Shown here piece by piece: positions 48,769 through 61,467 of a stretch of DNA of 64,000 bases (the first letter of the stretch is position 1; each line of letters begins with the position of its first letter). Below the pieces are notes generated by a model. It made no database searches and was not told the DNA's origin. It was given only the letters and a program-made list of their open reading frames with translations. The position numbers were made by a program, and so were the translations under genes. Source of the stretch: Antitrichia curtipendula (lineage: Eukaryota > Streptophyta > Bryopsida > Hypnales > Leucodontaceae); assembly GCA_951230915.1 (NCBI GenBank), contig OX579641.1, positions 22,174,254 to 22,238,253 of the forward strand, in the 5' to 3' direction.

Positions 48769-48780
48769 CTATGACCGTGG
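48769..48780 (+). promoter_or_regulatory. Subterminal motif CTATGACCGTGG (element B left)
   Basis: It matches CTATGACCRYGG at the other three ends and points inward. Confidence 0.5.
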
Positions 48781-49061
48781 ATTTGATAGGGAGTTCCTTG
48801 TCTTGCCCTACCTATCACAAAAGGTGGATAGGGATCCAAAGAATTAAAGATACACAATGCATCAGTTGTTTTGTGGGATATGATAATTGAATTGATAAAA
48901 TTATAGAAGCCTCAGAATATAACACACCATCAATTTTGGAAGCATCGCCGTTCAAATAAGAAGTGAAATGCATACAATTACTGTAAAATAAGAGAGCAAC
49001 TTTGGCCACAAATCAACTATATCCGATTCGAATGTACAGCATCCTCAAAGAAGCTCATGAA

Positions 49062-52000
49062 CTAAAAGGCTGACATGGAACTACCCTCGCTATCCGAAGT
49101 ATGTGAATTTGACTCTTCTGCAATCAAATCTACAAACTGTAGAACACGGGAATCTACCAAATGGGCCCTAGAAGATGGCTGAGGGTTTAGGGCAATGAAA
49201 TCCTGGGAAAGAGCCTTAGCATACACAGGGAGATGAAACGGTTTAGGTGGACTCGGAAAAAATCGAGGATTTGCAAAAAAAGGAACTGCCTTCGAGAACC
49301 TCAAATCTTGGCCCTACCTACAGAACACGGTAATCCATATATTAGATGTTTAAAAAAACAACTGATGCATTGTGGCTAAATGGAAGAGTTCAATGGATGA
49401 CTTACTTACTGAATCGTGATGTTTTGACGACATGCTGGACCACTACTTCTTCATCGTCTAATTCACCGAGAACTAGCGTCGAGGAGTCTGGCTGTGCTTG
49501 ACCAACCACAGGTGGTCGAAGAATTGGAGCAATGAAGGCATCAAAGATGTCCTTATCTTCCTCAAATGCCAGAACATGGCGGCGTGTAGCGCGACATGCT
49601 TGAATGGTTGCACCTATGCACCAGTTAACACGTTAGGCAAAGATGTTAAAACGAGGTTGGACCCTATACAAATTGGATGAGGCAAATCCGATTTAGGATA
49701 GAGTCAAACCTGTTCCCGCTGTGCAGTCGACAACCATGTCCCCTGGTGCAGAACATGCCTCCACAAACATCTGCATGAACTGTCTCGCTTTCTCACGGGG
49801 ACCACGCCATGGAATGTTGCCATTCATGGTGATGTCCTCCTTGTTGCAGAAGTTCTGCAAAATGTCATCCCTAGCAACGTTCACACCCACAGCATCGTGG
49901 GACGGAACAAATTGGAATGGAAAGTCCCCAAGCGTCTTCGGACCCGACTCCTTCACGAGAAGAGAGATGGCAAACTTCATAGTCTGCAACAGAGAAACAA
50001 TGTGAGTGAAGAGAGATGGTGCAAACTGAAACAGTAACCTTTCAATGAACATCATGGAAATTTACCGTCTTTGTAGGGTCGGTTGGTGAAGTCAAATGAA
50101 GATGATTCATGCCAAAATAAGTTTCAAGAATGCGGAAGTTGTATTCCCGTGAACATCACAAAATGTGACTTCTGTGTGGAGGAGAGGGGGCAGGGTACAT
50201 CAATAGGAGGCCGCCATTGTCGTGGAGATACTCCTGCACAAAGTCAAAGACCAGAAGCAGATAGTCGTCCTTGAACTCATTCCACTTCGGAATGGGAGCA
50301 GGTGGGCAGGAAATGGTAGGAATATGGAGCCCTTCCGGTACATCCACAATCATCAAGTCCACTGCCTTGGTAGTTCCACTGACTCCATTGAAGGAGCAGG
50401 TTCTGTCACCGGAATGCTGCAAGGCGAAATAGACATGAAATGAAATTAAAACACAATGCAGTTGGCAACAATTCAAGTGACAGTTTGGGACATACTCATT
50501 TTTTATTTGATTTAAATGAATTGTGCACCACCCATACACAAGGATATATGTAAGAAAGAGGAAGACTAGGGAAATCACCCATCACACTTACCATTGCCAA
50601 AAATGATAGAACAGCAGCATAAGCCGGTGAGCCTAGGTCAAGACTACCTAGCGCCAAGTTCAGCACGCACTCGTCGATGTCAGGCACAGGTTGAAGATTT
50701 TGATGAGTAGGCGTCAATCCATGCACCAGATGCTCCTGCGTGAGGGAAAACCCGGATGAAGTAATGTTTCCATCAGCTGCACTTGTAGCTGGTTCAGGCA
50801 ATGGAGTCTCCTCTTTCCTTGAGCGACGCTTTTTCTTCTCTTTCTCCTGGTCTTTCTCACTCTGCAATACCAGTCTCTTCCTCTTGCTTTGCTCGGACTT
50901 TCTTGTGGCTTCCTCTAATTTATCCACCTTCTTCTTGTCAGATAACTCTCGCCTCTTCACGGCCTTGGCACGGGCTTCGGGATCCAATCCAGCAAATTCA
51001 TCGAACTCAGCATCTGCTACCACTGAATCTTTCATTGCTTGAAAAAGAGACTCCTCCTCGGGTGGAGTGATGCCAAAGTTGCACTCGAGGTACCAAGGAC
51101 ACGCCTGTAGATGAGCACTGGTCCACTTTTGCAACTGTGTTGGGGAGAACATACAATCTTGAGAGGATCGGTCCAACCAAGTCGTCAGAAAAGGCGGTAA
51201 GTCTTCCTTCTTAAGTCTTAACAGCTTTTTTCCCGTATAACTCAAACTTGAAATACTTATTGACAATAAGAGAGATTTTAGTGACAAAAATAAATAAGGC
51301 ATACGTCAATATAACCATACAAAATAGCCATTCAGTTAATAAAAGCCTATTACTGTGACTCTATTACAATCAGTGCCATCTTCAATAGTGAGGTGGTTCT
51401 GGATTAGGGACTAGAAAACCATGCATACAGAATATCGAACTTACTCAGTTACTCTCTCTCGGCACCGAGACCACATATGGATGAACAACCCCTTGCATGG
51501 TCTGGTATCAAGGAATGAAAATTGTTCAGCCCTGCCGAACCAAATCATCTCTCTCGATACCAAAACAACCAGGTTGCGAGAAAGAGGTAAACACAACTAA
51601 ACAATTTAAAGTTCAGCTAAAACATTTTTCACATATATATTTTTGATCAAAGGTGAAGATTAGGTATAAATACTTGTAAATCATACGCTTTACAGTGAGG
51701 TCGGATCCTCTATACTCCTTAAAGGTGTCCGACTTCTTGAAGGCATCGGCGCCTTTGAATACCCCCGTGTAGGCGTGATCCTATAGCTTCATCCGCCACG
51801 ACTCAATATACTCCCCTAGTGACTTAGGCTCAGTGGGGACGGTCATATCAATAGCTAAGTTATCCGACCTGGTGATGGAATCGAACATCTCCAGAGCTGC
51901 CTCCTCAATCTGCATGGACCATTTTGTAAGCGACAGTAGAAACGGCCAAGATAGCAAGCCTGCTCAGATTGATCCCTAGCAACATGAAGAGTATACCCAC

Positions 52001-54221
52001 AATACTATTAATTAACAACTGAAATATGATAATAAGGGTGGAAACTCATACCCCAGCATAGTAACAGGCTTTTGCAAGGAAGACAACTAACTTCTCTTCG
52101 TTCATTGGGCGGGGTGGAAACCGTCGTGCCTCTCTAGTGGGACCACTGGAATTCATCCAATTGAGCCACTTCACTTTAAATGATGGAGCAACGTTGGCTG
52201 TAGCAATGAGTTGCAACTTCTCTAGCGTAAGTTCCTGAACGGCATAGAGGCTCCAGTGCCGTTCAATCTGCAAAATGAAAGCGAGAACTCAATACAAGAA
52301 ATATATAATACATTTCAATTCATGTCAATTAGAAAATGAATGGGTCATACCTCCTTCAACCAGTCATCACCGAGTGCGGGATTAGCAACGGCCACTATCT
52401 TGGAGAGTTTTTTGTAGTGTCTCTTTGTAGCGTCCTTGATAGAGGATCTCATAGCCGCTGCCACCCCCTCATTAGTGATTTCATCTGCTGGGGTTTCCTC
52501 ATGGTATTTTCGTACACCAAAATCAGCCGCTGAGGCAATCTCTTGCTGAAATGATGAAAATACAATTACAATACAGGTAAATATGGTGAAGGATATATCA
52601 AATAATGCACCGACATGGACTCATGCCGTGGAACAAGATGAGCAAAATCAGTGAAGAATCAAGGAGATCATACCTTGAATATGAAGCTGGTGAATACGTC
52701 GAGGGGCATACTGCACCAAGTTTTCCGAAAACTCAGCTGACAGGTTTTGACTTCCTCCGCGCTCAGTAACTCATAGAATTTCTCGATCTCCATAACACCG
52801 TACTTCTGAACCCGATATAGCGTGTGGACAAGATTTGTCTTCACGTGCGAGTTCTCTGTGTGCCTGTCCGGTGAGTTCACAAAGTGAACCGTTAACATAA
52901 GAAATCAGTGGTTCAAGATAATAACAGTAGTGAGTGATGATACACATGTACACAAATGGGAAAGACGTAAGGAGAGGTTTACTTATTAATATCGTGCATT
53001 GCTTGCATTGCCACCCCGATACGATTCCGCGTGTCGAGGATAATGGAGTCCACGCTAATATGCCAGTCCTTCTCACTACTATGAAGACGATGGATGTGAT
53101 TCATCCAGGCAATACGTCTGTGGTTTCCATCACAGACGAAGAACTTGTAGTCCACAAGGTGCTTCAAGGCTGGAAGGGAGTTGAGATGATCATTGAAGCT
53201 ATCATTCACGGAATTCCATATGAGACCCCACTCCTTCTTCTCGTCATCAGTGAAGCTCCCTGTCTTCCCTTGCTCATCTGATATAGAAACGTAAAAAACT
53301 CGCGCTCCCTCTTCATATCCCCGGGTAAACCGGTTCTCAAGTAACGTCAAGTCCGACGCTAATGTCGGTCGAACCATTGGCATCGGAACCAACCTGCACA
53401 AAGGTATTTTCATCCGACAAAGGTCGTTTGTGGTGAGCTTCAAACTGTTGACGACGCAGACCGTATCCAGAGTTTGTGTCCTACTGATGTCATCTTCAAG
53501 AAGTCCAGGATCCACTCCGGGAATGCTATCATCCTGCGAATCATCTGCATCTGAATCTGAGCAAATGACAGGCTGCTCGTTGAATGTCTCAACTGCAGTG
53601 CCACTGGAAGTGGTACGTGGTGTTTTCATGAGACACACCTGGAAGATGATAAGTGGAGTTAATACAGAACAATGTCCCGTCGATTTTAAGACACAAAGTA
53701 CATCAAACACTATTATATGGTATGTCATTACAAAATATCCATTCCGTGATGCAAGATATAATCTGTCATTATACAAGTCCATGTAACAGTATATCTCAAA
53801 CTCTGCATTGACATGCCGCTGAAAGTAACCTATACGAACCGCAGCAGAAAATGAGGATGTCATCGTTGGATTGATAACCAGAATCCACATCCTCATGATC
53901 GCATGTGCAGTACTGAGTGCTAGCATCAGATATCGTAACAGTAGCTGCTAAGTCTTTGGACCCACATGAAGTGCAACAGGAGTCCGAGGAGGGCATGCGT
54001 CCCTCCCCATACGGTTCCCCCCATCCTAACTCAACATCAAGCAGATGAACGTGAAGCTGTACCGGCCGCGGTAGACTGGGAACGAGAACTATTGGGCCAC
54101 CTTTGCCACCATCAAGGTCGTCGCACTGGGGAAATACCTCCTCGACAGGCCTTGGACCCGGAGGAGAACTAGATCCGCCTAACTCCTGAGGTTGGATATC
54201 CATAGCAGCCCTTCGCAGCAC
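49062..54221 (-). pseudogene. ParB-like/methyltransferase gene of element B
   Basis: The exon order and phases parallel element A: 53638-52983 (ParB-type, with FFVCDGNHRRIAWMNH), 52863-52674, 52545-52351, 52267-52052, 51909-51674, 51240-50592, 50416-50066, 49983-49710, 49613-about 49406, then the terminal exon ending at 49062. A further 5' exon begins at ATG 54221 or 54203. The 51240-50592 exon encodes a highly charged Lys/Glu helix near KKVDKLEEATRKSEQSK. The C-terminal exons give the methyltransferase-like fold: DLMIVDVPEG, then NGGLLLMYP, then GDMVVDCTAGTG and ACRATRRHVLAFEEDKDIF. Stops interrupt it at 51783-51781 (TAG where A has Trp) and 50158-50156 (TGA). The junction into the last exon could not be matched in frame. 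It is homologous to A throughout but no longer intact. Confidence 0.85.
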
Positions 54222-54320
54222 CTACAAACGAATAATAGAGTCATTTATCTCCAATAGACAACTCAATAATTAAATTCGTGCCATGCAAACTAAAGTCCAT
54301 AATGAGGCAAGCCCGAGCTC

Positions 54321-55074
54321 ACCTACTGAAAATCCAAATAGAAATCCAAAAAAATATAAAAACAAATTCATCACACCCTAGTGCTAACAATGATAACCCT
54401 ATCCAAGCATAAGGTAGAGAGCGGAAATCCACTCTCGGTACCGAGAGGGCCCTTGGGGGACCTGTTTGATGCATAGGAACCGCACAGCCAGACAATGCTC
54501 ACCTTCTGAATTTCAAAAACAAAACCCAAAAAAATATAAAAGCGAATTCACCACATCCTAGTGCTTTCAGCTTTACCCCTGTCCAAGCATAAGGTAGAGA
54601 GCGAAAACCCTCTCTCGGGACCGAGAGGGCCCTCGTCCGACCTGTCTGATGCAGAGGAACAACAAAGCCTGACCAAGCTCACATTTTGAAAATCAAAAAC
54701 TCAAACCAAAAAAATATAAAAGCAAATTCTCCACACCCTAGTGCTTTCAGCTTTACCCCTGTCCAAGCATAAGGTAGACAACGGAAACCCTCTCTCGGGA
54801 CCGAGAGGGGCCCTCGTCCGACCTGACTGATGCATAGGAACAACAAAGCCTGACCAAGCTCACATTTTGAAAATCAAAAACTGAAACCAAAAAAATATAA
54901 AAGCGAATTCTCCACACCCTAGTGCTTTCAGCTTTTCCCCCGTTCAAGCATACGGTAGACAGCGGAAACCCTCTCTCAGGACCGAGAGGGCCCTCGCCGG
55001 ACCTGTCTGATGCATAGGAACAACAAAGCCTGACCAAGCTCACATTTTGAATATCGAAAACTGAATCCAAACTT
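54321..55074. repeat. Tandem array, 180-bp unit, four copies (element B)
   Basis: Identical anchors (CACCCTAGTGCT, CAAGCATAAGGTAGA) recur at exactly 180-bp steps (181 for the last). Each unit contains CTCTCGGKACCGAGAG, a near-perfect or perfect 16-bp palindrome (first at 54432-54447). It lies between the divergent genes, the position held in element A by unrelated 91-bp and 72-bp arrays. Confidence 0.9.
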
Positions 55075-55076
55075 AT

Positions 55077-55328
55077 GGCCAAATTCGTTAAAATGAGACA
55101 AAATGGTCATTTTGAGACTTCAACCCTAAAACCGTTTTAGTGATTTTATCCTCGAGTCGAAGATAAAATGCGAGTGCAACCTTTGGGCAATCAAAGGTTT
55201 TTATATATATTAACATATGAAAGTCTCAAATCACCAAATAGTCTCAAAATTAAATAGTTATAACGATTTATCTTCGAGTCGAAGATAAAATTGAGACTAC
55301 ACTTTGTCTCATTTTAATGAATATGGCC
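55077..55328. mobile_element. 252-bp miniature element inside element B
   Basis: Terminal repeats of 26 bp with two mismatches: GGCCAAATTCGTTAAAATGA at the left and its complement at the right. Two near-identical 23-bp palindromes, at 55145-55167 and 55267-55289, lie symmetrically inside. The terminal 'TTCGTTAAAATG' recalls the elements at 16545 and 18404. No clear target duplication was found. Confidence 0.75.
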
Positions 55329-55563
55329 TTACTTCGGTCCCTGTGGATTTCATGTTTCGAGCGCCAGCCGTCGCCAAATTAGTTGGTGCAGTTGCCGCCG
55401 CCATGTTCCCGTCCGCGCCAGTACCGCCCATCACCAAACTTCTCCCGCTCCGCAGAATTCGGCTTCCATCCATGGAGAGCTTTAAAAGGAAAACGAGAGA
55501 GCTTTGGACAATACAACAAAGGGAAGAGATCATGAAAGCAGCGGGTGAGAATAAATTCAATCT

Positions 55564-55576
55564 ACCCTAAACCCTA
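55564..55576. promoter_or_regulatory. Telo-box in element B's divergent promoter region
   Basis: CCCTAAACCCTAAG includes AAACCCTAA. It occupies the same relative position as 42618-42630 in element A. Confidence 0.4.
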
Positions 55577-56466
55577 AGTGTCTCCAGAATGATTGCTCGT
55601 GCGCTGCCTTTCGCACTACTTGGATAGTACGTTTCCCATTCGGTGGTCGGCGGAGGTAATTGGGGAATTTAATTAATTGAACTGGCATGCTTCGTGCTGA
55701 CTTCGAGGCATTTGTTTGAATTTTCTCTTCGTGCCGCCACCATCTCGTCTTCTCTAGGCGTTGTCATACCTGACAGTCGTACTGACTAATTTATTATTCT
55801 GGCACTTCGTCAACGTAATCGTGCAGTTCGCTGGACTACTTAATAATGTGGATTGCCCACTCCAAATTTCTGTTTCATTAGATTTTATGGCATTCAATGG
55901 TAAGTGAAGTTTCTGAACGCATTCGGTGAATCTGTTGTTGTATGCTACCGAATCCTTTCCACATTGTCGAGGATGTTTCTGATAGTTCGAGATGGGAATT
56001 GACTCAGACATCAAGTGAACAGCGGCTCCACGGGTGTGTTGAATACTTGTGGAATACGAGGCCAAGGCAATACATTTTCAATAACTTCCCCCACTTGCAT
56101 CTGAGCATTTCTAGATGAGGGCTTTATGTATACACCAATATCACGAATTTCCTTGTCTTTAAGGTCTAACAAATGTGAGGGGATTAACCTTAATGAGATC
56201 TAGATAGATCTGATGAATGCCTTAACTCAGCCGTCAAATTTCATAGGTTTTGCCGTACATTTAAACGGCTGAATGCGTGATTCAATTGCATCTGGTGTTC
56301 TTATATCAAGAATCTCGCTATTTCAATTTAGGGTGGTAGGGCCCATTGTTAGAAGCATTTGTCATTGTAGTTTAACTTAGGTGTTTCATAGTGTTTTTCT
56401 AACGTACTGTATGTTTTCTTTATTTCGAGCATAGATAGGTTTAGCTCCCGCCTGCGAACCTGGTCG
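55577..56466 (+). other. 5' region of element B's transposase gene
   Basis: No repeat or coding segment was recognised. It contains the presumed plus-strand promoter and leader. Confidence 0.4.
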
Positions 56467-59400
56467 ATGGAGGAAATGATGCATTCTTCGCAAAGGGTTG
56501 TTGTCAGTGCAAACGGCGAAAGAGTTCCTATATTGTTTGATGTGGACGAGAATGGACTTGTTGTAGTGTCAGCTTCTCGATTATGCCTACAGTTTCAATT
56601 GAAAGAGGGTTCGGTCCATTTGGACGAAGAAATCTATGATAGCGAGTCTGGCATACTCAGCCACACTATTGGTCAAACTCCCTCAAACGATGGAGTGAAT
56701 ACTAGGTGGATGCTCAAACCTGGAAGGTATAGAGCGTACGGAGTGTCGGAATTCAGTAGATTGACATCGTCGGAAAATGCTCCACTGTATCGGTCGTCGT
56801 CGTGTTCATTTCAAACCCCCCTCCTCAATCGTGTTAAAGTAGAACCATTGGAACAGAATGTCATGATCCTTAGTGATGATTCAGACGTAGATTCTCCAAC
56901 GAAGCCTCCCGCTACTATCGATTCCAGTTCGGGTCAATGTTCTCTCGCTCCAGAGTTTATTGCTCAAGGTTCTGCTGAGCCCAAGCCGGTCGTATCTATG
57001 ATGGACGGCTTAAGGGGACTGCATGGCCTGAAGGGATGTCGAAACATTTTGTCAAAGCTAAACTATGACGCAATTGACATTCACAGAGTCTCAGTACTGC
57101 CTCCATCTTTCAACGGCAATGTCATTTTCGAACTTCCTTCCCTACATGCCTCCGGTTCTACTTCCCAGGCAAGGCAAATGTCTGGCATGGATAAACGATA
57201 TGATGGACATGTGTGGTCCAAAACTGTGACCACCAATATCATTAATCCAATGGGATTAGTGTTTCGCACGTCAATTTGTGTAGGGCATTTGCGCTGTGTT
57301 AACCCTACTTGCGAGTTTCTATCTCGAGTACACCGAACCATGGATGTAAACGAATTAGAATGGGAAGGATTGGCATCCACATCACTTGATGTTGGTCACA
57401 AGCATCCTCCCGGATCAACTCTTGTCTGCAGGATTTGCAAGGAGCCTCCCTCTTGTATTGCTCGATGCGATGTGCGTGTTTACTATGTTGTAGGAAACCC
57501 GAAACTCACCCGGGCTTTCGTTCATTTGGGAAGTCACGAGCATCCAGTGAAGGATGGTGAGCTTAGAGACATGAAGGAGAAAACACGGTCTCTCATTGAG
57601 GAGCAGTTGGAGAGAACACCATCGGCAACAAATTCCTCCATCGTCATGGAGGCTACTAAGGAGCTTCTTGGAGGCTTACTCCTTTGTCCGGATGGAGAGA
57701 CTCCAAAAGCAATGGACTTCAAAGAGCTTGTCTCAGTTTTGGACAAGTGCAAACATCTGAGCTCACCTTCTATTCGGAACGAGGTAACTTCATTTAAGTA
57801 CGTGAGGAGATTTGGAGTGATAGATAGTATCACCAAATTGAGAGGATCCAGTACTTGGGCATTCGTCCAGGAAAGCAAATTTCCAGGTCAAGGTATCGAT
57901 GTGGATAAGGTTTTCGTATTTAAAATGTCAGAAGTTGGACCAAGTAGCGGAGTGGACTTGGTGAAACGCATGCAAACCGGAGGAGATCTGGTAGATGCTT
58001 GGGTAATATTTGACCATGTCAAACGTGTAAAAGGTTGGACGACCATGGCATGCCATGTTTATGACTCCATGTACTGCCGTGTCATGACTATTGCTTGTTG
58101 CGACATGCAATCGGAAGACTGTGCAGCACAAGTTCTGTTTTGGAAAAACCTAAACTCAGTCCTTAATAGGAATGGAGTTGTGGACATTCAGTTTAAAGGT
58201 TTCATGGCGGATAGTGCCCAAGCGAATTGAAATGTTGTGAGGTTAGTTTACGGTTCTGGTGATATTTGAGATCCAATGGACAACCGAGAGAGGACGTGCC
58301 TTTTTCACTGGACCCAATCCATAGAGAAGCACACTAAGGCTGAAATTAGAGGGGATTTTCAAGATCAGCACCGTTTGCTTTGCAAGCAATACAAGAATGC
58401 TACGTTGCCAGAGCAATCTGAAATGCGATACCTCGCCATCAAATCATGGTGGTTGTCATCAGGTGCCACCACACAGGAAGGAGTGCGAAGACTGGAGTTG
58501 TGGCTATCATTTTGGCATTTCCGCTATCGCCAATGGGGTGGATTCATGCAGCTGGTAAGGCGGTGTCTTTTGCCATTTGGAATTGTAATTCTTTGCTAGG
58601 TCTATTGTATTATGTCTACTGTCTCATCATTTCATTGCTATCAGATGGAATGCTCTGTTTTCCTAAATTATTCATTTTTTGTTTTTTAGTGCCATAATAT
58701 AATCTCCAATTATTGCATGGAATAGGATGTCCGTCGATGCCTCTTGGTACAGAGAGGATCTGATGGGGTTGCTAGAATATTTTTATTTCTATTTCCATTA
58801 TTGAAAGCATCAATGTACACTCAAGCATATCTTCATTCTGTTCTTTGAGTTTGCAACTTCTAGTTGCAAGTCTCTCGGTACCTAGAGAGGGTTGATTGTA
58901 GGATTGTGTTTAGGTTCAATGGACTCAATTCTCAGGCCCTCTTTAATTGCAATCGCCATTTTGTATGCACCTGGCTTAGCTGAGATGTCCCCTAAAACTA
59001 AATTTGTACTACTCCCATTTTTTGGCAGAATTTAACTGAATCCAAGTTGGCTGAAATGCCATCTTGTAACTTGGCGGAGACTGTTCACAATAAGTGGCTA
59101 CAGCAGTCTGGAAACCGGGGTAATGACTTATACATTGCCACGGTAGACGATTTTGTGAGGGCGTTCATGCAGATGGTGAAGTATTATCAATACTTGAAGG
59201 GTAACCAATCTAGAACCGGACCAGGAAAGGAAGAACTACTATTGCGAGTAGCCCAGAGGTCGGCCGAGCGAACTGGTAATCCAAAGGCACTAACTGAAGC
59301 TATTTCAAATATTCCAGGGGTGGAAGAATTTTTTGATCGAGAGCCCCACCTAGAAGGTGAAGAGATTTTTGGATCGCAGAAGAGGAAGGCAGACATGCCA

Positions 59401-60549
59401 TTAGGATGTGAATACGATTCGCACAGACCAGACAAGGTGAACTATTCCCATCCCCGCGTACAAACAAGATCAGGGAGAGCCAGTACAAGTGTTCCAATTT
59501 TGAATACAATTTCGGAAGATATTTCTCCAATTGTGGATTCGGGACCCCAACCAGTGATCTTAGACGACGGGACCCTAGGACAACATCAGCATCCAAATTT
59601 GATGCACGTATTTTCTATTCAAGAGAGCATGTGTGATGAAACGCAATGGCATATTGCACGATTGCCTAAGAATTCTGCGAAAGCGTGCTTTGCTCTTCAG
59701 GCAATTACGAAGAAGAAGTGCATTGCGCCGATTGTTCAGAACAACATTGCAACCACGGCCCCAACATATACAGGTATGATGGTGAATTATAGGAAAAACC
59801 GCAATGAACGCATGCAATTCTTCTTTTGCAATGACGATATTGAAAGGTGTGTAAAAGGGACGCGGAGGAAATGGGTGTTATCAGTACCACCTGTTCCGAA
59901 GATTTGGCCGATCAAAATGGGCACGAAACTCTCAAAGGCTGAGATTCTGTCTTTGGAAACGTTTGGTTTCCAACTTCCACAACGGGAAGTTATTTCACCA
60001 AGGAGACTCTTCGGCGGTGAAGCAGGAGTTGAATTGGTCCATGCTTATCCTATTCCAGCGTCCCCTCACGAATATCCGTCAATTCGAGCGGGTAAACTTG
60101 TTCGGAGGAATCCAAAGGCTCCAACAGTAAAGCACCAAAACAATTGTGCTTCAGCTTTAACATTGAGTAGAAGAATTCAAAAGGTAACTATGGTTCCTCA
60201 TCCGGGATTTGGGTGCATAGTGTCATTGAAGTCTGGTTTGGAGCCCCGTGAAGAACTGTACTTGTTGACAATTTCTTGTTTTCCTGACTGCACCTGTCCA
60301 AATTTCAAGGAGATGAAGCTGAAGTGCTTGGGAAAGCGCGGAACGTGGGCAAATTGCAAGCACCTTTATTTCATATTCACGGTCATTTGCAACTTGCAGT
60401 GTACAACAGATGGCTTCATTCATGCAGCAACATTCAGTTTTAATGAAGTCAAACATGTTCTTCTTAGCGGCATATTGAATCATTTGGAACGAAATGAGAT
60501 CTTGTTGACACGTAGTAGTGTCACTTCCCGTGTTTACTACTTAATTTAA
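56467..60549 (+). pseudogene. Element B SWIM-domain transposase-like gene (nearly intact)
   Basis: Two exons, 56467-58554 and 59029-60549 (donor CTG/GTAAGG, acceptor TTTGGCAG), give 1,203 codons. Residues about 130-147 hold NVMILSDDSDVD, SIM-like. Residues about 275-360 are Cys/His-rich (CVGHLRC, CRICKEPPSCIARC, HLGSHEH), probably zinc-binding. The core runs about 470-690: IFDHVKRVKGWTTMACHVYD, FKGFMADSAQAN, RTCLFHW and WHFRYRQWGGFMQ. A C-terminal SWIM finger, CTCPNF...NCKHLYF, is at about residue 1130. The layout is Mutator-like; the Asp residues of CHVYD and FMADS are candidate catalytic ones, unproven. Two TGA stops interrupt the core, at 58228-58230 (Trp in A) and 58267-58269. Otherwise the frame is open for over 4 kb, so decay is recent. 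Confidence 0.87.
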
Positions 60550-60786
60550 TGAAAGTGTAGTGAGACTACAAGGGCCACTACTTTCACTTCATTACCCTAT
60601 ACATGTTTATCAAATTTTTTTATTTATATATAGTAACTGTTGTATGTTCTTCTTTGTATTTTTCCATCTCTGGATTCCACTCTGCAAGCCCAGTAGTGGA
60701 AAAGCGCTGTAGACTTTAACTGTTTCGGAATTCTAGTTAGATCCCACATGGCACCCTAAACAGTATCCCTTAAATCCACAACGATA

Positions 60787-60800
60787 CCACGGTCATAGGA
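60787..60800 (-). promoter_or_regulatory. Subterminal motif CTATGACCGTGG (element B right)
   Basis: CCACGGTCATAG on the plus strand. A weaker copy (GTGGTCATAGG) lies at 60968-60978. Both point inward from the right end. Confidence 0.5.
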
Positions 60801-61184
60801 TACTCTCTACCATTGGTCACAGGAAATACTAGCCACAACTTAATGTATCAATAGGTCCAAGTCTTATTTTCATTTTTGGGCCTAGTCCCTAAACCATTTT
60901 CATTTTTGGGCCTAGTCCCGAACATTTTTCTCTTTGATATTGATCAATCACAGGAACTCCTAAATATGTGGTCATAGGGGTTGATGTGAAGGTCTTATAG
61001 TTTTGAAAGGTGAAAGACTCCTTTTTAATCTGAAGCTCATTTTCAAAACCCTAAAACCCTGAAGCATATGCTTGATGTAGAATTCTGAAGGCTTATCATA
61101 AATAATTTTCTCCCCGTAAAGGACTACTAAATTACCCCCAGAAGAACCCTAAACCAACAAGTTCTTGATGTATTGTCCCCTATT

Positions 61185-61300
61185 TCTCTATGTACTTTCA
61201 TCCATTTTCCATCTGCTTTCATTCATTAGTTCAAATACTTTCATCCATTTATTCATCTACTTTCATCCAACTTTCATCTACATTCATCCCTACCTTTTTA
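61185..61300. repeat. (TTTCATCCA)n-rich tract, element B right
   Basis: Recurring TTTCATCCA/TTTCATCTA words complement the GGATGAAA tract at 48355-48660. Confidence 0.7.
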
Positions 61301-61467
61301 ATCCCACAAATGTCATTTTTCTTTCATTCTTATCCCAATTTCAAAAACCCGTTCGTAAATCAAAATGAAACATTCGCCCAATTTTTTGGGAAATTTCACC
61401 CAATGTTGAGGTATATTTTATCCAATTTTTTCCCTTGTTTTATTTAATATCTGAAATTATGTTCCTA

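Noticed and set aside
54753..55082. 109-codon minus-strand frame
   Set aside because: It lies wholly within the 180-bp tandem array of element B.
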